Part shown: piece after piece, positions 13,083-18,410 of the stretch
How positions within the stretch are numbered: position 1 is the first letter of the stretch
How the letters are laid out: the number at the start of each line of letters is the position of its first letter
Source of the DNA: JAUPVS01 sp037139495
GTDB taxonomy: Bacteria > Patescibacteriota > Saccharimonadia > Saccharimonadales > JAUPVS01
NCBI GenBank assembly: GCA_037139495.1
Contig: JBAXGG010000015.1
Location: forward strand, 1 to 18,410
Reading direction: 5' to 3'
DNA length: 18,410 bases
The notes under the pieces: model-generated
What the model saw: only the letters and a program-made list of their open reading frames with translations
Told to the model about the DNA's origin: nothing
The model's database searches: none
Position numbers and translations under genes: made by a program

Positions 13083-13880
13083 ATGACCAAAATATTCTCC
13101 TGGAATGTCAACGGTATACGTGCCGTCCTCAATAAAGATACTTTTAAACCCTTCGTCGATAAGTACCAACCAGATATCATCTGTCTACAAGAAACCAAGG
13201 CTAATGAAGATCAGGTCAGCCTAGAACTACCGGGTTACAACTTATACTGGAACTCAGCCGAAAAAAAGGGCTACAGTGGTACGGCCATCTTTAGCAAGCA
13301 AGAACCAATAAAAGTGATTATGGGTTTGCCGGAAGATATAATGAAAAAATATCAAATTGAAGACGTCTACGGCGACCCTAATAAGGAGGGCCGAGTAATC
13401 GCGGCTGAATACCCTAATTTCTACGTCGTAACTGTCTACACCCCCAACGCTAAAGACGACCTAAGCCGACTTCCGCTAAGGCATAAACATTGGGATCCAG
13501 CCTTTTTGGAGTACTGCCAGCAGCTAGAAAAAACAAAGCCCGTGGTCTTTTGCGGTGATCTCAACGTCGCTCACACCGATGATGATTTGGCCAATCCTAA
13601 GCCTAATCGTGGCAAAAAGGGTTTTACAGACGAAGAAAGAAAAGGTTTTCAGAACTTTTTGGATGCTGGATTTGTTGATACTCTACGAATATTCAAGCAG
13701 GGAAACGGTCATTATAGCTGGTGGACACACTGGGCCAATGCCCGCGCTCGCAACGTCGGCTGGCGCATAGATTACTTCTTGGTTACGGGAAGCCTCAAGC
13801 CAAAAGTTAAAGCCGCTGAAATTAATACCGATGTAATGGGGTCCGACCACTGTCCAGTTAGTGTTACATTAGACCTATGA
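13083..13880 (+). CDS. xthA: Exodeoxyribonuclease III (AP endonuclease)
   Basis: A Mg-dependent repair nuclease that cuts DNA at abasic sites and degrades 3' ends. The 265-aa protein has the family length. Catalytic landmarks are FSWNVNGIRAVL (5-16), Glu37 in CLQETKA (34-40), YTPNA with Tyr119, Asp159 and Asn161 in CGDLNVAH (157-164), NVGWRIDYFLV in the C-terminal third, and GSDHCPV with Asp255-His256 (253-259). Trp-rich YSWWTHW matches the DNA-intercalating loop region of ExoIII. First gene of an operon, overlapping the HAD gene by 4 nt (ATGA). Confidence 0.97.
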   Translation: MTKIFSWNVNGIRAVLNKDTFKPFVDKYQPDIICLQETKANEDQVSLELPGYNLYWNSAEKKGYSGTAIFSKQEPIKVIMGLPEDIMKKYQIEDVYGDPNKEGRVIAAEYPNFYVVTVYTPNAKDDLSRLPLRHKHWDPAFLEYCQQLEKTKPVVFCGDLNVAHTDDDLANPKPNRGKKGFTDEERKGFQNFLDAGFVDTLRIFKQGNGHYSWWTHWANARARNVGWRIDYFLVTGSLKPKVKAAEINTDVMGSDHCPVSVTLDL

Positions 13881-14587
13881 AAAAGTTCGCTGCCTTCGAT
13901 ATTGACGGAACGTTGATTCGCTGGCAGCTATATCATGCCGTCGTGGATAAACTAGCCAAGAAGGGCTTACTCGGCCCTGATGCCGAAAAGCAACTAAATC
14001 AGGCTAGGATGAAATGGAAACGCCGACAACATAAAGACTCTTTTAGTAGATACGAAACGTCACTTATAGCAATTTTTGAAGCGGCTTTTGGATCCCTCAG
14101 CGCCAAACAATTCGACTTGGTAACCCAGGAGGTCATTGATGAATATGGTGACCAGACGTATATATACACCCGCGAACTTATAAAGAAACTCAAAAAAAAG
14201 GGCTATATACTTTTGGCTATATCCGGTTCTCAGCAGGAAGTTGTCGAACACGTCGCCAAACTATACGGCTTTACAGACTGGGTAGGCACTAACTACAAAC
14301 GCCGCAACGACCGTTTCAGTAGCGAACCGTTCGTGGCCAGCCAACATAAAAAAGAAGTTCTAGAATCTCTGATAAAAAAACACGGTTTGGAGATGGCTGG
14401 GAGTATAGGTATCGGCGATAGTGGCAATGACGCGGACATATTAGCAATGGTCGAACAGCCAATCGCCTTTAACCCCGACCAAAAACTTTACAATTCAGCC
14501 AAAAAAAACGGCTGGAAAATAGTAATCGAACGTAAAAATGTAATATACCGTCTGGAGGCCGACAATGGCAGTTACATACTGGCGTAA
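13877..14587 (+). CDS. HAD-superfamily phosphatase, subfamily IB (SerB-like)
   Basis: A 236-aa HAD hydrolase. Motif I is FDIDGT, with nucleophile Asp8 and acid/base Asp10. A helical C1-type cap spans about residues 15-90. Motif II is Ser116 in LLAISGSQQEV, motif III is probably the Lys near 158-159, and motif IV is GIGDSGNDADI (Asp181, Asp185). The arrangement matches subfamily IB enzymes such as phosphoserine phosphatase-like proteins. The substrate cannot be assigned; small phosphomonoesters are typical. It is coupled to xthA by an ATGA overlap and overlaps the next gene by 23 nt. Confidence 0.85.
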   Translation: MKKFAAFDIDGTLIRWQLYHAVVDKLAKKGLLGPDAEKQLNQARMKWKRRQHKDSFSRYETSLIAIFEAAFGSLSAKQFDLVTQEVIDEYGDQTYIYTRELIKKLKKKGYILLAISGSQQEVVEHVAKLYGFTDWVGTNYKRRNDRFSSEPFVASQHKKEVLESLIKKHGLEMAGSIGIGDSGNDADILAMVEQPIAFNPDQKLYNSAKKNGWKIVIERKNVIYRLEADNGSYILA

Positions 14588-15344
14588 ACAAGGTGTCGAA
14601 CCGTTATTCCCAGATTTATTATGGAGCCGGCCCGAGAATCGCCAGCACTCTGGCAAATTACTAATCATCGGCGGTAACCTGCATGGCTTCGCGGCACCAG
14701 CTACCGCTTATCAAGAAGCCTTAACGGCCGGAATTGGTGTCTCAAAAGTCCTGCTACCAAATGCTCTTCAAAAAACGGTCGGCCGGATCCTAGAAAATGG
14801 TGAATATGCGCCTAGCACCCCAAGTGGCAGTTTTAACCAGCAAGCCCTAGCTACGTGGATGGAGTGGAGTCAATGGGCCGACGGTATTTTGCTCGCCGGT
14901 GACCTGGGTCGCAACAGTGAAACTGCCATCACAATTGAGAACTTTGTCAGCAAAACTACTAACCCGATCGTCATCACAAAAGACGCTATCGACTATTTTT
15001 ATGCCAACCCGAACGCCATATTGCAGCATTCCAAGACAACTTTAGTACTCAGCCTAGCCCAGCTCCAAAAACTTAGCAAAGAAGCCAAGACCGAGCATCC
15101 TGTAACTTTTGGCATGGGTCTGCCTCAGCTAGTTGAGTGGCTGCATAATTTTAGTAACAAACATAAAGCTCGGATAATGGTTTATCATCTTGGAAATATT
15201 TTAGTCGCTGTGCAAGGGCAGGTAACAAGTACCTCGGTTGGCGAGAAGAATACCTGGCGTGTCAAAACGGCCGCCCACGCCGCCGTCTGGTGGCTACAGA
15301 ACCCCAGCAAGCCTCTAGAAGCCTTGACTACAAGTTTAGTTTAG
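14565..15344 (+). CDS. Degenerate ribokinase-fold protein similar to the YjeF C-terminal domain (NAD(P)HX dehydratase-like)
   Basis: A 259-aa protein. Residues 28-64 (HSGKLLIIGGNLHGFAAPAT onward) match the start of the ADP/ATP-dependent NAD(P)HX dehydratase domain. LLAGDLGRNSET (109-120) matches its GPGLG segment, and VITKDAIDY (136-144) its conserved DADAL strand. The family's catalytic/phosphate loop GTGDVLAG is not seen: the region reads SVGEKNTWRVKTAAHAAVWW (224-243). The fold is therefore likely, but the usual repair reaction is doubtful. No epimerase domain is attached. The start is firm: GGAGG at 14554-14558 lies 6 nt before ATG 14565, inside the HAD gene end. A substrate-binding pseudoenzyme or a new small-molecule kinase are alternatives. 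Confidence 0.65.
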   Translation: MAVTYWRKQGVEPLFPDLLWSRPENRQHSGKLLIIGGNLHGFAAPATAYQEALTAGIGVSKVLLPNALQKTVGRILENGEYAPSTPSGSFNQQALATWMEWSQWADGILLAGDLGRNSETAITIENFVSKTTNPIVITKDAIDYFYANPNAILQHSKTTLVLSLAQLQKLSKEAKTEHPVTFGMGLPQLVEWLHNFSNKHKARIMVYHLGNILVAVQGQVTSTSVGEKNTWRVKTAAHAAVWWLQNPSKPLEALTTSLV

Positions 15345-15352
15345 TTTATAGT
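15324..15352 (+). promoter_or_regulatory. Sigma-70-like promoter for the gene at 15380
   Basis: TTGACT (15324-15329), a 17-nt spacer and TATAGT (15347-15352), inside and just past the end of the preceding gene. A second -10-like TATTAT lies at 15363-15368. The promoter makes ATG 15380 the likely start and excludes the in-frame GTG at 15290. Confidence 0.55.
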
Positions 15353-15379
15353 AAGCTACAGTTATTATCCAAATCACCC

Positions 15380-16282
15380 ATGAAACATTATAAATCCCTA
15401 CCTAATCGTAGTTCGTCACAGCACTTTGGTAACATTTCTGCTAACGATGCTGCTAAAGAATTTCAAACTCATCCCGGTAATGTTCCGCTGCGCTTTACTC
15501 TAATGGATCGTGAGGCTAGCATTGGTAGTGATCTATCACTGAAGTATGCTGGGAAAATGGCCATTGAGTTAGCCTATCAAATTGACGACTCTGAAACTAG
15601 ACTACAACTATTAGACTCAGCGCAGAAACACCTAGAGGCTTCAAAGGCCCGCAAGGCATTTGGCCTGACCGGTGCATCTGGCAACGCTGCGGTTGAACTG
15701 GCGTTGCTGCCACAACACCGCTATAGTATCATGCTCGGAAAGGTCGCCCGCCCAAAGGTTATGGAGTCTATATATCTAGATCTTCTTGAGGCAGGTCAGG
15801 AACATAAAAATGCCTTAGCAGGAAATGTGCATCCATTAGTTCGTCAAGATCTAAAAGGGAACCTCAGCGAAATTTCTACGCTAATGCTTTTACAAAGATT
15901 CGCCGTCCAAGAAGGTGATGGTAGCTGGTCAATACTACCCGCCAGCCTCAGTTCCGATAGAGGCAAAGCTAACCGCGGCAGCCACGTCCGTAACAGCTGG
16001 GATATTGAAGTTCAAACCCAGTATGACTTAGAAACACCCCCCGAGCTGCAATACAAGATTCAAGTTAAAACCAGGCGTCATGCCAACAAAACGCATTTTA
16101 AACGAACAATATATGCAGAGGATATTGCCGTTGTATATGTACAGGACGACCTTCAAATTAACGGACAGATCATGCCACTTGATCAGATTATTAACGAGTG
16201 TATAGCCGAACAGGAGGGGGACGAAGTAAGCGCCCAGAAGCTTAATAGGCGTACCGGCCGTTTATTGGATATTCTAGGCTAA
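15380..16282 (+). CDS. Unrecognised protein with a possible PD-(D/E)XK-like C-terminal core
   Basis: A 300-aa soluble, mostly helical protein that I do not recognise. No signal peptide or membrane helix is visible. The C-terminal half contains Glu164 in a helix (GNLSEISTLMLLQRF), Asp208 in a strand (SWDIEV) and Gln228-x-Lys230 in the next strand (YKIQVKTRR, 225-233). This order, E - D - (E/Q)xK, is that of restriction-endonuclease-fold nucleases, but the resemblance is pattern-level only and the function is inference. The N-terminal half (1-150) is helical with a conserved-looking LTGASGNAAVELALLPQHRY. The start is ATG 15380, chosen from the promoter at 15324-15352; the frame stays open upstream to GTG 15290. 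Followed by a terminator at 16353-16380. Confidence 0.75.
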   Translation: MKHYKSLPNRSSSQHFGNISANDAAKEFQTHPGNVPLRFTLMDREASIGSDLSLKYAGKMAIELAYQIDDSETRLQLLDSAQKHLEASKARKAFGLTGASGNAAVELALLPQHRYSIMLGKVARPKVMESIYLDLLEAGQEHKNALAGNVHPLVRQDLKGNLSEISTLMLLQRFAVQEGDGSWSILPASLSSDRGKANRGSHVRNSWDIEVQTQYDLETPPELQYKIQVKTRRHANKTHFKRTIYAEDIAVVYVQDDLQINGQIMPLDQIINECIAEQEGDEVSAQKLNRRTGRLLDILG

Positions 16283-16352
16283 GATCTCCGGCAGGAAACA
16301 GTCATGGTAGCCCAGAGATACACCCATGGTCAATAAATTAAGCCTAAAAATT

Positions 16353-16380
16353 AACCACCATTTCGGTGGTTTTTTATTTT
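16353..16380. terminator. Bidirectional intrinsic terminator
   Basis: AACCACC (16353-16359), loop ATTTC, GGTGGTT (16365-16371), then TTTTATTTT on the plus strand. Read on the minus strand the same stem is followed by AATTTTT. It can end both the gene at 15380 (plus) and tRNA-Leu (minus). Confidence 0.85.
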
Positions 16381-16383
16381 AGC

Positions 16384-16470
16384 TGGTGCCGCAGGACGGA
16401 CTTGAACCGTCACGAGCTTGCGCTCACAGGATTTTGAGTCCGGCGTGTCTACCAATTCCACCACTGCGGC
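16384..16470 (-). tRNA. tRNA-Leu (CAA anticodon)
   Basis: Type II tRNA on the minus strand. The acceptor is GCCGCAG/CTGCGGC, the anticodon loop CTCAAAA gives CAA (UUG codon), the variable arm is long, the T-arm is GACGG-TTCAAGT-CCGTC, the discriminator base is A, and CCA is encoded (16384-16386). The anticodon stem CCGGA/TCCTG has a C-U mismatch at positions 28-42, which is unusual but does not disturb the rest of the cloverleaf. Confidence 0.95.
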
Positions 16471-16504
16471 AAGCAGGCTGTTATCGGGTAGATTAACGGT
16501 GTAC

Positions 16505-16510
16505 ATTGTA
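16505..16510 (-). promoter_or_regulatory. Extended -10 box for tRNA-Leu
   Basis: On the minus strand TGGTACAAT reads as an extended -10 (TGn-TACAAT), 34 nt upstream of the mature tRNA-Leu 5' end. It lies in the palindrome GTAC-ATT-GTAC. Confidence 0.4.
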
Positions 16511-16520
16511 CCACATCTGT

Positions 16521-16526
16521 TATAAT
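16521..16526 (+). promoter_or_regulatory. -10 box for the sortase gene
   Basis: TATAAT ending 34 nt before ATG 16561. No clear -35 or Shine-Dalgarno sequence is visible. Confidence 0.35.
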
Positions 16527-16560
16527 TCTACCTGTTAAACTAGCATAAGCTTACTTACAT

Positions 16561-17715
16561 ATGGCCACCGACTACATCTCACCAAAACCCGACAAACCTA
16601 TCCCAAAGGATACTGAGCTGGCGGCCGAAGTTATTCGTAACAAAATTAACAGTCTATATATGGCTGAGGCCAAAGAAAAAACCGAACCAAATGCTGAACT
16701 AGAAGAAAACGAAGTCGAACGGCTTCAGCATCTTTCCAGGCACCAGCGCTACATGCGTGAACTTATCAACTCCGGCAAAAGTCAAGCCGAAATTCAAACC
16801 GCCTGGCACATCTATTACGTCGGTCTGTCTGATGATCAAAAACATCAAGTTTGGCAGGAGTTCTATAGTAATCAAAAAGCCGTCGAACAAGCAGCCGAAA
16901 AAACTAAACCGCCAAGCAAAAAATCAGAAAAAAAGGTTGGTCAGAGAACTGTTGATCAGGTCAAAAAACAGATTTATAAAAGTGTCAACAGTGGCGGTAA
17001 GTTAAAAGCCAAACATCACTTCCAGTCTATTTTCTTCGGGTTAGGTATTGGCTCATTCGCAGTTATTATATTGCTGTTTGGATTTTTTAACGAACGGATT
17101 ATCGCACCATTCATAACGCCTAGCCGCAACGTCACCAGCACACCAATTATCAGTGGGAGCGGTAGTGTGGCCAACAGCACTCCAACTATTATTATCCCAA
17201 AAATAAATGTTGAGATTCCAGTTGTATATGACCAGTCCAGTATCGACGAGTCAGCTATCGAAACCTCTCTAGAGAGTGGCGTTGTCCACTATGCTACTAC
17301 TTCGTCACCGGGAGAGCAGGGAAACACAGTCATTTTTGGCCACTCCAGCAACAACATCCTTAATAAAGGAAAGTATAAGTTTGCTTTTGTATTATTGAAT
17401 CGCCTTCAGGTTGGTGATACCTTTACACTTACTAAAGATGGAAAGCGCTACGTCTACCAGATTTATGAACGTAAAATTGTTAAGCCGACTGAAGTCTCGG
17501 TACTGGGTCCAACCGGCAAAACTGCCACCGTAACGCTTATAACCTGTGACCCGCCGGGGACATCAATTAACCGACTAGTTGTTATCGGCGAGCAAATCTC
17601 GCCCAGCCCGAGCACCAACGTCGCCAGTACGGCTATCAAGTCCAATCAAACGCCAACTGTTGTTCCTAGCAATTCACAGAGCTTATGGCAACGCATCAAA
17701 GCCTTGATCTCTTAG
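16561..17715 (+). CDS. Sortase family transpeptidase with a long cytoplasmic N-terminus
   Basis: A 384-aa membrane-anchored cysteine transpeptidase. Residues 1-152 are charged, helical and probably cytoplasmic. One membrane helix follows (about 154-178), then a Ser/Thr/Pro linker and a sortase beta-barrel (about 208-345). The catalytic triad is visible: His261 in VIFGHSS, Cys329 in TLITCDPPGT and Arg338 in NRLVVIG. The LITCDP form is common in class D/E/F-like sortases of Gram-positive-type envelopes; the exact class is uncertain. Sortases join LPXTG-type proteins to the cell wall or to pilins. No LPXTG-bearing substrate gene is in the window. The long cytoplasmic region of about 150 aa is atypical. 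The stop overlaps the convergent gene by 4 nt. Confidence 0.9.
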   Translation: MATDYISPKPDKPIPKDTELAAEVIRNKINSLYMAEAKEKTEPNAELEENEVERLQHLSRHQRYMRELINSGKSQAEIQTAWHIYYVGLSDDQKHQVWQEFYSNQKAVEQAAEKTKPPSKKSEKKVGQRTVDQVKKQIYKSVNSGGKLKAKHHFQSIFFGLGIGSFAVIILLFGFFNERIIAPFITPSRNVTSTPIISGSGSVANSTPTIIIPKINVEIPVVYDQSSIDESAIETSLESGVVHYATTSSPGEQGNTVIFGHSSNNILNKGKYKFAFVLLNRLQVGDTFTLTKDGKRYVYQIYERKIVKPTEVSVLGPTGKTATVTLITCDPPGTSINRLVVIGEQISPSPSTNVASTAIKSNQTPTVVPSNSQSLWQRIKALIS

Positions 17716-18410
17716 TTATTTTGCCCAACTATCAGATTAGTTCGCTGCAGGCCAAACGATCCGTTAGAACCAGTAGGGGATAAGGTGTATAGGAGTTTGT
17801 ACTGGCGATCAAAGGTCGGAATCAGGCCAGGTTGGTTATCTAAAAGGGTTTGTAAGTTAGTCCCGTCATAATCGAAGACTACCATTTTGCCTTGGCTGTT
17901 TAGAATCAAACGATTACCATCCATCCAAGTGGCGTGAGGCGCAGCGGCATCGAGCGACAACTTTATGTCATATTTGTAACTGTGGGAGTTTTCAAAATCA
18001 TAAGTAGCAAATTGTGAGCCACCCTCGAGGGTAATGAACTGAGTATTAGCTGAAAATTCCAACCAGCTAGGGTTAGTGACTCTCAATGCCGTTTCAGGGA
18101 GTGTCTGGCTTGTTGGATCAGTCGATTTAATTGAATTAAAAGGATCTTTAAATACATAAACGCGGTTATCGGCCATACCGCCGGCGGCTACGTGCCAGTG
18201 ATTGTTGAACTGGGCCAAATCCAAAAAGTATGTCGGGCTGGCCGTGACTTCACGCAATAAGTAAGAGCCTGTTTCGTCGTGAACCATAATCCTGGTTTTG
18301 CCAGCCGTTGCTAATTCGTCAGTGGCATAAAGGATGAGATTGGCGCCGTGGCTTTTAAACGCTAGAACGTTAATTAGTAACGTCTTAACGTCGGCCGTCT
18401 TAACGTCGGC
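17712..18410 (-). CDS. C-terminal part of an unrecognised, possibly beta-propeller, surface protein (partial)
   Basis: The reading frame stays open to the right edge, so the N-terminus lies outside the window; 232 codons are visible. The sequence is a series of short strands with repeated patterns such as NLILYATDE, TRIMVHDETGSYLLREV, NRVYVFKDP, QFATYDFENS, GKMVVFDYDGTNLQTLL and KLLYTLSP. These resemble blades of a WD40/TolB-like or YncE-like propeller. No C-terminal anchor is present, so an N-terminal anchor or signal is likely. The function is unknown; proximity to the sortase is only convergent. An ATG at 18285-18287 exists inside the frame but is not needed as a start because coding continues upstream. 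Confidence 0.7.
   Translation of the reverse strand, partial: ADVKTADVKTLLINVLAFKSHGANLILYATDELATAGKTRIMVHDETGSYLLREVTASPTYFLDLAQFNNHWHVAAGGMADNRVYVFKDPFNSIKSTDPTSQTLPETALRVTNPSWLEFSANTQFITLEGGSQFATYDFENSHSYKYDIKLSLDAAAPHATWMDGNRLILNSQGKMVVFDYDGTNLQTLLDNQPGLIPTFDRQYKLLYTLSPTGSNGSFGLQRTNLIVGQNN
18381..18410. repeat. Perfect 15-nt tandem duplication
   Basis: CGTCTTAACGTCGGC at 18381-18395 is repeated exactly at 18396-18410. In the minus-strand frame it encodes ADVKT twice. The array reaches the window edge and may continue. Confidence 0.8.

Noticed and set aside
15290..15379. N-terminal extension of the gene at 15380 starting at GTG 15290.
   Set aside because: It would overlap the preceding gene by 55 nt, and a good promoter lies at 15324-15352, inside the extension.
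18087..18101. LPETA, an LPXTG-like sortase motif, in the partial gene next to the sortase.
   Set aside because: It is in the middle of the protein, is not followed by a membrane helix and basic tail, and the residue after Thr is Ala. It is not a sorting signal.
1..18410. CRISPR arrays, insertion sequences, transposases, prophage genes or rRNA.
   Set aside because: No regularly spaced repeats, transposase motifs, terminal inverted repeats with target duplications, phage proteins or rRNA-like stretches were seen.

Overview
The window looks like a chromosomal piece of a small-genome Candidate Phyla Radiation bacterium, most likely a Saccharibacteria (TM7) member of the soil or environmental type. 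This is inference from gene content. Aerobic Saccharibacteria genomes have been reported to carry a cytochrome bo3 quinol oxidase plus a type II NADH dehydrogenase, and they lack most other respiratory complexes. The standard genetic code fits every gene here. Genes are tightly packed, with 1-23 nt overlaps and several convergent or overlapping stops.

Layout. (1) 1-5840: heme O synthase cyoE (minus) diverges from cyoA-cyoB-cyoC-cyoD. The CyoD protein carries an extra extracytoplasmic domain, and the next gene is a membrane-anchored stand-alone copy of that domain. (2) 5841-6041: a terminator-like hairpin, a minus-strand promoter and what looks like the frameshifted remnant of a small protein gene. 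(3) 6042-9544: a flavin oxidase of the GlcD/D-lactate dehydrogenase family, a divergent type II NADH dehydrogenase and an ExoD-family membrane protein. (4) 9546-11617: a MacB-like ABC exporter pair. (5) 11711-12741: tRNA-Ser(GGA) and UMP kinase pyrH. (6) 13083-16282: exonuclease III, a HAD phosphatase and a degenerate ribokinase/YjeF-fold protein form one operon. An unrecognised protein with a possible PD-(D/E)XK-like core follows. (7) 16353-18410: terminator, tRNA-Leu(CAA), a sortase, and the C-terminal part of an unrecognised, probably surface, protein that runs off the right edge.

How it works together. NDH-2 and probably the flavin oxidase would put electrons into a quinone pool. The bo3-type oxidase would return them to O2, with CyoE supplying heme O. 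The subunit I residues that bind hemes, CuB and quinol are all present. However, the two hallmark K-channel residues of A-type oxidases, Lys362 of subunit I and Glu89 of subunit II in E. coli numbering, are both replaced by aliphatic residues. Together with the CyoD fusion domain and its paralogue, this is the most unusual biology in the window. A second theme is that several first genes of transcription units have a -10 box only 6-9 nt before the start codon, whereas many internal operon genes have Shine-Dalgarno sequences. This suggests leaderless transcripts.
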